NCBI GenBank assembly: GCA_020631735.1
Contig: CM036160.1
Location: forward strand, 7,966,746 to 8,030,745
DNA from: Saccharum officinarum
Taxonomy: Eukaryota > Streptophyta > Magnoliopsida > Poales > Poaceae
Reading direction: 5' to 3'
DNA length: 64,000 nucleotides
The notes beneath the pieces were generated by a model. The model searched no databases and had not been told where the DNA came from. It saw only the letters and a program-made list of their open reading frames with translations. Below, piece after piece: positions 44,500 to 55,302 of the stretch; position 1 is the first letter of the stretch; each line of letters starts with the position of its first letter. The position numbers and the translations under genes are program-made.

Positions 44500-47400
44500 A
44501 ACTCTCTCACTGCTCCTGCCATTGCGAGTCCGTCGGGTTCCTCCTCGTCCAACCCGTTCACCGGACCAGCAGACCCTGCTCCCCCAGCTGCCTCAACGCT
44601 TGTGCTGCTCAACATCCACAACCACGTTCTCTTCCGATGATAGCAACTTCCGGCAATGGCGCAATTTCTTTGAACTCACGTTCCAAAAATTCGGCCTCGT
44701 CAACCACATCGACGGCACCGTCGACGCCGTTGCCATGATCGATGATCCAGAGTGGCTCCAGGTAGACTCCTGCATTGTCTCCTAGCTCTACTCCACCATC
44801 TCCAAGGAAATCTAGAACGACATCAACCTGCAACGCGCCGTCTACGCTCAGCAGGAGTTCCACAGCCTGTTCCAGAGTGACATGAACATCAGCGAGTACT
44901 GCGGCCGCCTCAAGCGCCTCGCCGACACCCTCTACGACTGCGGCGCCACTGTCTCCGACCCGGCACTCGTCATCAACACTCTGCGTGGCCTGAACAACAA
45001 ATTCAGTCAGGCCATTGTAGTCCTCTCCACCATCTCTCCCCCGCCCACATTCCTCTACACCAAATCCTATTTGCTGCAGGAGGAACATCGCATGAGGCAC
45101 TCCCAGCACATGGAGGCACAAACGGTGCTCATGGCGGCCGCCACCACTTCACCTGCGACTAAGACCGTCGTGTCGTCCCCGTCTCCACCACAGGAACCCA
45201 CCACTAGTGCCAATGATCATCGCAAGAAGCGCAAGCTGTTGGATGGCCACAACCGCTAGAACACCTCCGGCGGCCAGAGTGCTTCCTCCGGTGCTCAGCC
45301 CACGCCGCACGCAGGTGCGCCGCCACCGCCGTGGAGTACAGCCTACAACCCGTGGCATGGCATTGTGCAGGCGTGGCACATGAACGCCTGGCAGCCCAGC
45401 GTTCTCGGCTCCCGGCCCAGCGTCCACCCTCCACAAGCCATGGCCGCACTCTCTGCACCACCACCGTCTCAAGATCCCGCCTTCCACGCCACCACTCAGG
45501 GCCAACTGTCGGTCGGGCTCTACTCCGTCCTGAACGGCATGTCCATCAACAACAATAGTGGCGGTGGCGGTGGCGGTGACTGGTTCCTCGACATGGGTGC
45601 CACGGCTCACATGGCGTCAAACTTCGGTATCCTCAGTTCTGCCCCCTCCACTCATGTTCATCGTCATATTATTGTCAGCAATGGCCAGTCTCTTCCCACA
45701 CATTGTACTGGCCATGCCTCCATCCCTACTCCTTCCTCTTTTCCTTTGCAACTTCGCAATGTTTTAATTGCTCCTCAAATTGTCAAGAATCTGATTTCAG
45801 TGCGCGCTCTAACCCGTGATAATTCAGTATCTGTTGAATTTGATCCCTGGGGTTTTTCCATTATGGATCTCCGTACCAAGATGGTGCTCCTCTGATGTTA
45901 TTCCTCAGGAGATCTCTATCCCATCCAGGGTTCCTTGGCACCATCTGCAACAACTCCGGCGCGCTCTGCAACAGCTCTCCTCGCCTCCACTGACAGCACG
46001 ATCTGGCATGCGCGTCTTGGTCACCCCGGTCAGGATACGCTCCAGCATCTGTCCGTTCCATTGGCTTTTTCTGCACCAAATCCAGCCATCACACTTGCCA
46101 TGCGTGTTGCTTAGGCAAACATGTACGCCTGCCATTTAGTGCTTTCAATAATGTTTCTGCTTTTCCATTCCAACTTTTGCATTGTGATGTCTGGACATCC
46201 CCAATTTTAAGCGATTCTAGTTATCAATACTATCTTGTCATTTTGGATGATTACTCTCATTATGCCTGGACGTTCCCGTTGCGCCACAAATCTGATGTTC
46301 TCCCTACCCTGATTTCCTTTCATGCATTTGTGTGCACGCAGTTTTAGGTTCCCATCATGTGTCTCTAAACGGACAATGGCAAAGAGTTTAATAACTCGGC
46401 GTCTCGTGCATTCTTTGCCACGCACGGCATTGCTCTACGCCTAACATGTCCATACACATCACAGCAAAATGGGTGTGCTGAACGCGTTCTACGCACGTTG
46501 AATGATGGCCTGTGTGCCCTTCTATTTTAGGCCTCGGCACCGCTTACGTTCTGGCCTGATGCGCTCGCAGCGTCCACATACCTGCTTAATCGCCGCCCAT
46601 GTCGCCCTCGTGCACACGCCACGCCCTACGAGCTCTTGTTCTGTGCACCACCAGAGTACGCCCACCTCCGCATCTTTGGCTGCCTTTGCTATCCCAACGC
46701 CGCTGCAACCGCGCCACATAAGCTCGCACCACGTTCTGCATGATGCATTTTCCTCGGCTACCCACTCGATCAACGTGGCTACAAATGCTACAATCCAGTG
46801 ACCAAGTGGGTTATAATCTCTCATCACATCTATTTCGACGAGACATGTTTTCCCTTTGCGTAGGATGCCACAACAACGACGACGGGAGATCACCAATGCT
46901 AGCCATGCATCGACGACGTGATCCAGATCCCCACTAGAACGCGAATGTCGCGACGTCGTGCGCTAGCGCCTCCACGCGGAGAACAAGCGGGCAATCCTCC
47001 ACTGCATGGACGTGCGGCCACACCTTCATGACAACATCCTACCGCATCGAATGACCCTCCTCCGTCTCCCGCACAGTCGCCATCATCATCGACACCGGCA
47101 CCCACGGCTCCATCGCCACCATCGGCTCGTCAACACCCGATGATCACGCATGCCCGGGACGCATTCGACTACCTAACCCCAAGTACGCAAACGTGGCCAT
47201 GACGGACGCCATCACGCCACCACCGTCTTCGGTTCGGGCTGCTCTCCACGATCCGAAGTGGCTCGCAGCCATGCAGGCAGAGTTTGACGCACTTTAGGCG
47301 AACGGTACCTGGACACTTGTGCCCCGGCCACCACATGCGAATGTCATCAGTGGGAAGTGGCTTTTCAAGAACAAGCTCAACCCTAACGGCACGCTGGAGC

Positions 47401-48750
47401 GACGCAAGGCGTGGTGGTCGTGCATGGATTCTCTCAACGCCCTGGCATGGACTTCCACCAGACGTTCTCGCCGTGGTTAAACCAGCAACCATCCGGATGG
47501 TGCTTCACCTTGCCGTGACACGCCGATGGCCTGTCCATCAACTGGATGTCAAGAACGCCTTCTTGCACGGCGATCTTGCCGAGCACGTCTATGTCACCAA
47601 CCCGCCGGCTTCATCGACTCATCCTGGCCCGATCATGTCTGCCTGCTGATCAAGTCCCTCTATGGACTCAAGCAGGCACCCAGAGCGTGGTTTCAGCGAC
47701 TCAGCACTCACCTTCGTGGCATGGGCTTCACTGCCACAGGCTCCGACAGCTCCCTATTCGTCTACAGCCATGGTGCTCAAGCGGCGTACCTTCTTGTCTA
47801 CGTTGATGACATTATCCTCACTGCATCGACACCATCCTTGCTGCACGACGTCATCAACAAACTGTGCCAGGCCTTTGCCATCAAGGACCTTGGCGCCCTG
47901 CACTTCTTCCTGGTGTTCAGGTGCGTCGTGATGATGACGGCTTCCTCCTCAACCAATCTTAGTACATGGAGGACATCCTCGAGCGAGCGGGGATGGCCAA
48001 CTGCAAGCCAGCCTCCACTCCAGTGGAGGCCAAGCCGAAGCTGTCAGCAGCAGATGGAAAACCTACGGAGGACGGCTCCTTCTACCGTAGCATCACCGAC
48101 GCGCTCTAGTACCTCACACTAACGCGACCGGACATTGCGTATGCAGTGAACCAGGCGTGCTTACACATGCAGGCTCCACATGATGTGCATGGAACCTCAT
48201 CAAGCGTATCCTACGCTATCTCCGCGGCACAATTCACCACGGCATCAGGATCTCTGCGACACCGTCGACTGAGCTCAAGGTGTACTCCGACGCTGATTGG
48301 GCTGGATGTCTGGACACTCGACAGCTCGACCTTGGGCTACTGCGTCTTCCTTGGGAACTCTCTGGTGTCTTGGTCGTCGAAGCGCCAAACGACGTATCCC
48401 GGTCCAGCGCAGAGGCCGAGTACCGGGCTATGGTCAACGCTACCGCGGAGTGCTGTTGGCTCAGGAATCTGCTTCGTGAACTTCATGTGCGCATCGACAA
48501 GGCCACGGTTATCTACTGTGATAATGTCTCAGCAGTTTACCTGTCTGAAAACTCAGTGCACCATCGACGAACGAAACATGTGGAGCTTGACATCCATTTT
48601 GTGCGAGAGAGGTTCCCTTGGCCAGTTCAAAGTTCTGCACATCCCGACTCAGCACCAGTTTGCAAACATTATGACAAAAGGGCTACCTACACCTTTGTTC
48701 AACGAATTCAGAGACAGTTTATGCATACGGATGACCGAAGCTTCAACTGA
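44500..48750 (+). pseudogene. Copia gag-pol, broken by stops and frameshifts
   Basis: Order of remnants: Gag (44640-45260: 'NFRQWRNFFELTFQKFGLV', 'DMNISEYCGRLKRLADTL', 'LLQEEHRMRHSQ'); protease 'WFLDMGATAHMAS' (45583-45620; the usual DSGA reads DMGA, so the Ser is lost); GAG-pre-integrase 'IWHARLGHPGQDTLQHL'; integrase with 'CHACCLGKHVRLPF', 'LLHCDVWTSP', 'TDNGKEFNN' and 'SQQNGCAERV'; RT with '[19 protein letters not shown]', 'KSLYGLKQAPRAWFQ' and 'LLVYVDDIIL' (about 47790-47820); RNase H 'YSDADWAGCLDTR', 'SSAEAEYRAM' and 'VIYCDNVSA'. Many stops are TAG in CTAG contexts where CAG (Gln) or TGG (Trp) is expected. It is inactive. Confidence 0.9.
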
Positions 48751-48756
48751 GGGGGG

Positions 48757-48978
48757 TGTCAACGACCTATTCCTCCGCATACTATAGACAGATAAGGATC
48801 AGCTGGTTAGTTTGTTGTATAGGGTCATGGTCACGTTCTGGACCAATTCTTCAGCTGATCCGAGTCTTTAGGTTAGCAATTAGTAGCCTACGACCACCAG
48901 TGCTCTGGCACTTGTATATGTACTCATACACTGTCATGGAATATGATTGAGCATTCTCTCCCATTCTTGTCTCTTACA
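48757..48978 (+). repeat. 3' LTR of copia element
   Basis: 222 bp, ending ...CTCTTACA. The downstream peptide-gene promoter starts within 14 bp. Confidence 0.92.
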
Positions 48979-48991
48979 CGCATCAATTGCC

Positions 48992-49000
48992 TATATATAA
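48992..49000 (+). promoter_or_regulatory. TATA box of the knottin gene, next to copia LTR
   Basis: TATATATAA begins 13 bp after the last base of the 3' LTR. The core promoter is kept, but everything further upstream is now retroelement. Confidence 0.65.
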
Positions 49001-49121
49001 GATGGATGAATGGGAGGGATGAAGCCAAGCCAGAGCTGACAGTGCAAGCAAAAGCCAAGCAAAACAGTGAGATCTAGAGAGAGAGAGAGAGTAGGGCTGT
49101 ACGTGGTAAGAGATCGATCGA

Positions 49122-49375
49122 ATGGCGGCGACTAGCAGCAGTAAGAAGATGGCGGTGGTGATGAAGGCCGTGCTGCTGCTGCTGCTGACAACCTACTTAT
49201 TGCTGCCAACCTGGGGACAAGAAAGATCAATGGTTATTGCATCCCAAATGGATCAACTTGTGTATTGATATTTTCTTCTTATTGCTGCAGCGGATTTTGT
49301 GTGCCCATGGGCCCTACTAGAGGCATTTGTGGGACCCGCCCTCCGTGGACTTCTGACGGCTACGGGCAACTCTGA
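49122..49375 (+). pseudogene. Secreted knottin-type peptide gene with frameshift
   Basis: ATG 49122 starts a convincing signal peptide (Lys-Lys, then Val-Met, then a run of five Leu, 'LLPTWG') in one frame, which hits a TGA at 49266. The mature domain lies in another frame (offset by two bases) from about 49229 to the TGA at 49373. It has six cysteines spaced C-x6-C-x7-CC-x3-C-x9-C, the classic knottin or antifungal-peptide arrangement. A single indel between 49190 and 49235 would explain this, so the locus is probably a pseudogene; a sequencing or assembly error or an unusual splice cannot be excluded. Its flanks match the cyclotide-like gene at 43403 while the mature domain differs in scaffold. 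Confidence 0.7.
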
Positions 49376-50045
49376 ATGCTTGAGGCCATTCCGTGATGAC
49401 CTGGAATTATGTTGGTGCGTCGACGACGACCCTTGTGTAAGTGATGTTCAAGGCAACAGTGTATGGATGATGCCTATGTATCAGTCGCGTCCGGAAACCG
49501 AGAAGAAGGGGGTGTTGTACTACGTCTCATGCATGTGATTAAATAAAGGGATATGTTGGATGTGTGCCACTATTTGCAGACACCATTTGGTAGGATGAAT
49601 GTAGTACCATTTTACTACTCACTCTAGTTAAAACAAGTGAAATGCATTCCCAGGGCCATGCTACGTGCGAGTAACAAAATTACCTCGATCATCACGCAAA
49701 AACACAAGATCTTAGTGTGTTTTTTTTGATGGGAACAAGATTAACATCGTTGCACTTCCACCTTGTCCAAGACTAACCCTCTCCACATTCTTTTGGAATG
49801 GCAGTAACGACGTCTGGGACTTAAATAACTGCATGTTCATTCGATCAAATTTGTGCCCATTTACTAAAGCAACCTGTTGTAAAAAAGAGCACACCAAAAA
49901 TCAGACGACAAGATGATCAATATAATACCAGAAACCAAGACATAAGAAGGATATTTTGTTTTTGATACTATTATATGAAGAATTGGCCACCAGCTTGTGG
50001 AAGCACAGACTAATAACCTATTTCTATTGTTTTGGTACTACTTAA

Positions 50046-50145
50046 NNNNNNNNNNNNNNNNNNNNNNNNNNNNNNNNNNNNNNNNNNNNNNNNNNNNNNN
50101 NNNNNNNNNNNNNNNNNNNNNNNNNNNNNNNNNNNNNNNNNNNNN
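50046..50145. other. Assembly gap (100 N)
   Basis: Exactly 100 N. It interrupts the hAT transposase gene on the minus strand. Confidence 0.99.
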
Positions 50146-50983
50146 TGACACCAATGTACACCTCCAATGTTTCGGTATGGAAAATCATGTATATAAGGTT
50201 TGCGAGCACCTTTAGTAATATATGCTCTACGGATTGCGTCTTGATCATTAACAGGATAATCTTCAATGGGCAGCCTTTCACCTGGATCATATGGTAGGCG
50301 ATTGATGTCATACGCCGACGGCTTTGATGCAGCGGTGGCGGTGATGCTAGCGGGGGCGAGGGCAAATGATCTGCAATTTCTTCAACTTGTACTCTATCTT
50401 CTTCTTGATTCTGCTCTTCCACAATATTTTCATCCGGAGGTGGGTCAATAGCAGCCGCCTTCTTTGCTGCTTTCTGAAAAAGGGATCGAATGTCTCTGTT
50501 TCTTTTCATAATTCAAGACTCAAGAGTTCTGGAAAAAACACTCGCCAATTAGCAAAACTAACGATCGGAAGAAACCTATAACTAAGGAAGGACGGGGATG
50601 GACGGGGAGTATCACCTGAGGAACTAAGAAAGGACTGGCGATCAGTCCTGCAGGCAATGGCGGCAGTCCAGGGCTCCAGGCCAGGCGAAGCGACGGGCGA
50701 TGCTGATTCGCCGATGGCGGCAGTCCAGACTCGACGGGATCGGCGACAGTCCAGGCGACGCGCTATCCAACCTGCCTTCGATCGATTTGGAGCTGGGCCG
50801 GCCCAGCTGCACGCGCACGGGAGGAAATCCGCTCCTTGTGACCGCGTTAGTTGCGAATACGAAGGGCACCGAACGCCGGACGGCTTGTTTTTTTAAAAAA
50901 AATTATTTATATTATGTATGGTTGACGGGTGGCCCACAGGGTGGTCGGTGGACCACCCTGACCACCCACTAGGTCCGCCACTG
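50146..50983 (-). mobile_element. hAT-type transposon, 5' end and transposase N-terminus
   Basis: The right terminus on the minus strand reads CAGTGGCGGACCTAGTGGG (from 50983), a common grass hAT end. The next 8 bp, CGTGCATG, would be one TSD copy. The minus-strand coding starts at ATG 50509 ('MKRNRDIRSLFQKAAKK'). After a frame change near 50316 it continues as 'LPYDPGERLPIEDYPVND' and 'RRAYITKGARKPYIHDFP'. These are the N-terminal landmarks of TTF-type/ZMYM-like hAT transposases. The catalytic part would lie in or beyond the gap and was not found. Confidence 0.75.
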
Positions 50984-51254
50984 CGTGCATGTTGGCTTGC
51001 CGTTTCATCAGTCAAGGCAACGTGACGTGCATGTACACCAGCAAAGGAGATAATAAACATGCATGCATGCATGGAGCTCGGTTAAATGTTTGGCCACGAC
51101 GACTTTGTTTATACATGCATGCATGTGCACAGAAATGCCTTTGGTCCCAAAATAATCATGGAGCGAATATACATTTGAGCTAACCATATCACATTGCTTG
51201 TCATCAACTACTGCAGTACCAGTTTTCTCAGGCGGCCCACTACAGGATTCAGGC

Positions 51255-51790
51255 GCTTTGCCGGGTGCCGAAAACACCCGGCAAAGGCTACTTTGCACTC
51301 GGCAAAGCCTTTGCCGGGTGCAGCACTCGGCAAAGAGCCGCCGGCAAAAAGTCAGCCGGCAAAGATTTCTTTGTCGGGTGCTTTTTATCGGACACCCGGT
51401 AAAGACTTTGGCGAGTGCAAACCCGGCACCCGGCAAAGAAAATTGGCCGTCACGGCGCCGGCTCCGTCAGCCCTTGTTTGTCGGGTGCCATGTCAGAGGC
51501 ACCCGGCAATATTTTTTTAATTTTTTTTTTCAAATTTTCTTTGCCGAGTGCGCTGCCGGAAAGACACCCGGCAAAGAGTTTTAAATTTTTTTTATAATTT
51601 CTTTGCTGGGTGTCACGGCGCCATGGCACCCGGCAAAGAGTTTTTTATTTTTTTAGTATTTTCTTTGCCGAGTGCCCTGTCAGGGCGGCACCCGGCAAAT
51701 AATTTTTTTAAAAAATATTTGCCGGGTGCCCTGGCCTGAGGAATTCCCAGCTTTGCCGAGTGCTAGGGCCAGGGCACCCGGCAAAGCCTC
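51255..51790. repeat. Left subterminal repeat array of CACTA element
   Basis: At least fifteen copies of (C)TTTGCCG(G/A)GTGC or its complement GCAC(C/T)CGGCAAAG alternate in orientation. In En/Spm such arrays are the transposase binding sites. Confidence 0.9.
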
Positions 51791-52377
51791 TAATTTTATT
51801 TTTATTTTTATTTTTTTTATTCTATAATTACAAACACAACATATAAAAGATATATATCACATCTGAAGCATCACAAACACAATATAGCACATCCATCGCA
51901 TCACAAACTCAATCTCACATATATCACATCGCCAACACAATATCTCACATACACGACATCGCAAATATAATAGGTACAACAACAATTACTACTAACCCTA
52001 CAACTACTACAACTAGCGATACATGGCAGCATCAAGATGAAGGAGATTAGGATCAGAGATATATGGCAGCAATTAGTCAGAGTACAAGACTGATGGAAAT
52101 TCCCTCTTAGCGGCAAGCATATAGGAACAAAAGGCGCATCTGAATTAAATCTACTAACAAAAGAATGCACTGAAAAGTATGTACAGCTACTCTATTTTGA
52201 AAAGTATGTACAGAACTCCGCTATTGTTTATATATCTTGGATTAGTTTTAGATTATACTATTTTTTTGGGCATGTGTACATAACTCCGATACTGTGTATA
52301 CATGTACTACTATCTCATGAGAATATGTGCAGCCCTAAATTCTATAATACCGAGATATATACACTTCCGTGGGTCAA

Positions 52378-52445
52378 TATATCCTGTACACATACAAGGC
52401 CTAAGCAAATAATCGTATATCCTGTACACATACAAGGCCTAAGCA
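52378..52445. repeat. 30-bp direct duplication, 38-bp period
   Basis: TATATCCTGTACACATACAA plus the following 10 bases occurs at 52378-52407 and again, without mismatch, at 52416-52445. Confidence 0.85.
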
Positions 52446-52608
52446 CATATACTCCTCAGAGCCGCAGTCTTCCAGGTCACTCCGCCTCTCCTTACCTTTT
52501 CATCACTTCAAAGATATGGTACTACCTTGGTTCTTGGATACTGTTTCTACTGTAGCCCCTTGCTCATGTCCATCAGTCTCGTAACAACAGGAGAGTCAAG
52601 CCATGCAG

Positions 52609-52696
52609 GTGCAGCGATCTCGCACCTGAAGACGTTCCGTTGGCAATCGACAGCACTCTGAATGATCTGCAGCTGGAGTATCTTGACCTGTACCTG
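52609..52696 (+). pseudogene. Captured aldo-keto reductase exon fragment
   Basis: The plus strand reads '[17 protein letters not shown]' then '[12 protein letters not shown]' without interruption. This is a near-exact match to the region of plant AKR4C-type aldo-keto reductases just before the conserved IHWP. It is preceded by a possible acceptor (CCATGCAG) and followed by GTAACC, a possible donor; reading on meets TGA at 52703. The remaining exons and the catalytic Tyr/Lys/His are absent nearby. It was most likely picked up from a host gene by the CACTA element. A second exon in the AT-rich flanks cannot be excluded. Confidence 0.75.
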
Positions 52697-53455
52697 GTAA
52701 CCTGAATGTGCATACTGCAAAGAGTGGACACATAAAGTGTGCCCTTTCTTTGCTACTACTGGTAAACATCTCGATCTGTTTTGCAAGGATGATTATTCAC
52801 AGTGTACATCATGATGCTAATCTTGTTTTAGTTCTTAAATGGTTGACTTGATTAGTATATCAAGACTAATTTGCTGTTGAATTGCTTCTATCAGTTTTCG
52901 CTTAATACAGTTTCTAGTTAACTTTTTCTTAGTGTAAATCCAGTGACAGGCTAGTTTAATGACCATACTTTTTCAAATTCAAAAGTGAATTTGTGATGCT
53001 TGTAAATATTACATACAGCAGGCTGCCAGCTAATCAGCAATTGATTATTTGCAAATGAACAATTCAGTATTTTGCTGTGGATCAATCCATTGTTGAGTAT
53101 TCTTAAGATTTCAGTCACCTTTGTGTTACTTTTACATTTTAAGTACTGATAGCTTCTAATTAATTTTGAAGATCCCATGGCAGTGTTGCCTCTTAAAACA
53201 TCATTGCACAAGTTTAGTGATGCTTTACTAGTTCGACATATGAGCACAGTTCGACATATGAGCCTGTATTCAACTAAATGCTTAAAATTTGTATGCCTCT
53301 ACAGTTTCATATATCTGTGTTACAGTGAAATATTTGACTAGGTGTAGCAGTTTATTTTTATTGTATTGATATGAGCAGCTGCAGTACATCAGTCTCTTAT
53401 TTCAGATTGTTCAGAGTATCCATCATGTAGCAGTTTTAGGCATCCATCAGTCTCT

Positions 53456-53635
53456 TATACTAATTTCAATATTTCTCTTCTTTCTAAATGCAGCACAGCG
53501 ACTACGTAGTGATGGCAAGTGAACTGCTGTGCTGCATTTGGAAAGTGAAGTGCTACAGAGACAGCGACTACGTAGTGATGGCAAGTGAACTGCTGTGCTG
53601 CATTTAGAAAGAAGAGAAATATTGAAATTAGTATA
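53456..53635. repeat. Perfect 44-bp inverted repeat overlapping a 45-bp direct repeat
   Basis: 53456-53499 and 53592-53635 are exact reverse complements. 53495-53539 and 53561-53605 are identical direct copies (start ACAGCGACTACGTAGTGATG, itself containing CTACGTAG). The two relations overlap, so the segment can fold as a hairpin or realign by 66 bp. Confidence 0.9.
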
Positions 53636-54518
53636 GAAGGACTCAAGAATGCAGAAACTAATCAAAATGGAGTAGTATGGGTCTGATTTGTTGACAAGCT
53701 TGTGCATTAGGAGAGGTAAACAGAGTCTGAATTAAATTTATGAAAGCAGAGGTGTTGTGCTGCAATTAGAAAGGTGAGGTGATAGACTGTAGCAGATGCA
53801 GCAAGGCAAATGGAGTGATGGGTCGAGATATATTGATAGAATACAATGACAGATCAGTATTAGGATTAGTATGTAGTACCATGCTAGCAAGATGTGAGGT
53901 CTCAATTTCCATGACAAGTAAGAGTAATGCAGTAGAAAGCACAAACGGTGAGATTCGGTAGAAGTAGTGATGAGCAGATATGTAAAGCTGTAGATGTGAA
54001 CAGCAACTCAGCTCATCTATACACTGAGTTTCAGATAAAGGAGAAAAAACAACTTAAGATAGTTCAGGTTTACTCGGCCCTAAAAATCATAGTGCTTAAT
54101 TAGAGCATCATTACTGAACTTTGTCAGGCTTCCTCAAGTATATACTGGGATTTCCAGAGTCACAGAAAAATTGAGATCAGGCTACTGCCAATACCAAACC
54201 ATCGCTTGCCCAAAAAAATCATATCGTCATTTAGGACATGTGATCTGCAGTGCGTGCGTGCCATGAGAAAAACTAAGGTCCAGCATCACCACCTATTCCA
54301 TAATAAATATGCAATATGCTGCCACAGCTATAGATGTTTCCACTGCTTTTTGGTTAATACAGAAAACATAAAAGAAAATGCACGTGCTACTCGCTCTACT
54401 TCCCGATTTATTTCCTACCATTCACATAGTACTGACACTTGCACTGACATGTTTTTGAACCGTTCACAACAATGAGCACAGCAAGGCAAGCAGGGAAACA
54501 AATGCAAGCAAATGTAAC

Positions 54519-54620
54519 CATTTTTCTCCACGCAGCAGGCGTCGTGGTGGCAGCAGCAGGCGTCGATGTCGTCACAGGGCACCTCGTCCTCGCTACCGCT
54601 CCAGCCCACGCCGGAAACTA
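54519..54620 (-). pseudogene. Captured secretory phospholipase A2 exon fragment
   Basis: The minus strand reads 'SGVGWSGSEDEVPCDDIDAC', then 'CCHHDAC' and 'VEKNG'. This matches the calcium loop and catalytic CCxxHDxC region of plant secretory PLA2, including the catalytic His-Asp pair. Departures from the family: the loop Cys reads Ser (GSE) and one extra Cys follows HDAC. It is followed by GTTACA, a possible donor. No other PLA2 exon was identified, although 'MSV' further on (near 54440) resembles the start of the next exon. It sits in the CACTA interior, opposite in strand to the AKR fragment. Confidence 0.7.
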
Positions 54621-55200
54621 GATTTGGAATCGATGAGGATGAGGGGAGGAGTCACGCACAGTCGCAATTGAGGGACGCGTACTAGGGGCTGCACGGCAGG
54701 GGATGGGGCGCCAACTGGGCAGCGGCGACGGCGGTCTTGGGCGGCGGTGGCGGCAGTCTTGGGTGGTGGAGGTAGTGGAGTTGGATGGGCGGGGGACCTC
54801 GGGGCCGGGTGGCGCGGGCCGAGGGGGGCGGCAGGTAGGCACGGCCGCCGCGGCCGCTGCCGGAGCGGGGGCGGCGTGGGCGCCGGCCGCCGGTGGTGGA
54901 GGAGGAGAGGACGGGCGGGCGCTAGCGGGCAGATCGGGGCGCCGGCGAGCTTGGGGCGGCAACCAGAGACGGGGCGGGCGGCGAACGGGGACGTGGCGGG
55001 CGCCGGCGCGCGGGTGACTGCGGGGGTGGGGCGGGCGGGCACCGGCGCTATGGGCGGGCTGCGGAGCTGCGGGCGGGCGGCCGCGCGCTGGAGGAAGGGC
55101 GGAGGCGCGCGGGCGGCTACCGGGCACGGGGCGGGCGGGTCGGAGGGAGGGAGAGAGTGAGTGAGGATGGGGTGTTGGGCCGGCCAATTGGGCTTTTAGG
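54621..55200. other. GC-rich block inside CACTA element
   Basis: About 70 percent or more G+C by eye. It is open in several frames on both strands, with Pro/Ala/Gly/Arg-rich translations that match no family I know. It is probably a captured 5' region (promoter or UTR) of a host gene or LTR-derived, and not coding. Confidence 0.5.
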
Positions 55201-55302
55201 TTAGAACCTTTGCCGGGTGTCGGGCCCAGCGGCATCTGGCAAAGCATTTTTTTAATTTTTTTTTTAATTTCTTTGCCGGATGTTCAGGGTGGCACCCGGC
55301 AA

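Larger units (their letters stand above)
44239..48978 (+). mobile_element. Ty1-copia retrotransposon, complete ends, coding decayed
   Basis: A 4,740-bp element has LTRs at 44239-44457 (219 bp) and 48757-48978 (222 bp), both TGTCAACGACC...CTCTTACA. They differ at about a dozen positions plus one small indel, so the insertion is clearly older than the one at 27249. The primer-binding site TGGTATCAG starts at 44458 and a GGGGGG polypurine tract precedes the 3' LTR. Flanks CACAT (44234-44238) and CGCAT (48979-48983) are a 5-bp TSD with one change. It sits between the two peptide-gene units, immediately upstream of the second unit's TATA box. Confidence 0.92.
48984..49800 (+). repeat. Tandem duplication unit 2 (knottin peptide gene)
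   Basis: Homologous to 43290-44110, in the same orientation. Its natural upstream region has been displaced by the copia insertion. Confidence 0.85.

Noticed and set aside
23029..50046. Both gaps are preceded by TTAA
   Set aside because: Two occurrences of an AT-rich tetramer are not significant. I considered a scaffolding enzyme site, but the sequence context differs.
54618..55247. 209-codon Pro/Ala-rich minus-strand frame in the CACTA interior
   Set aside because: Low-complexity translation of a GC-rich block; its N-terminus is translated CACTA subterminal repeat.
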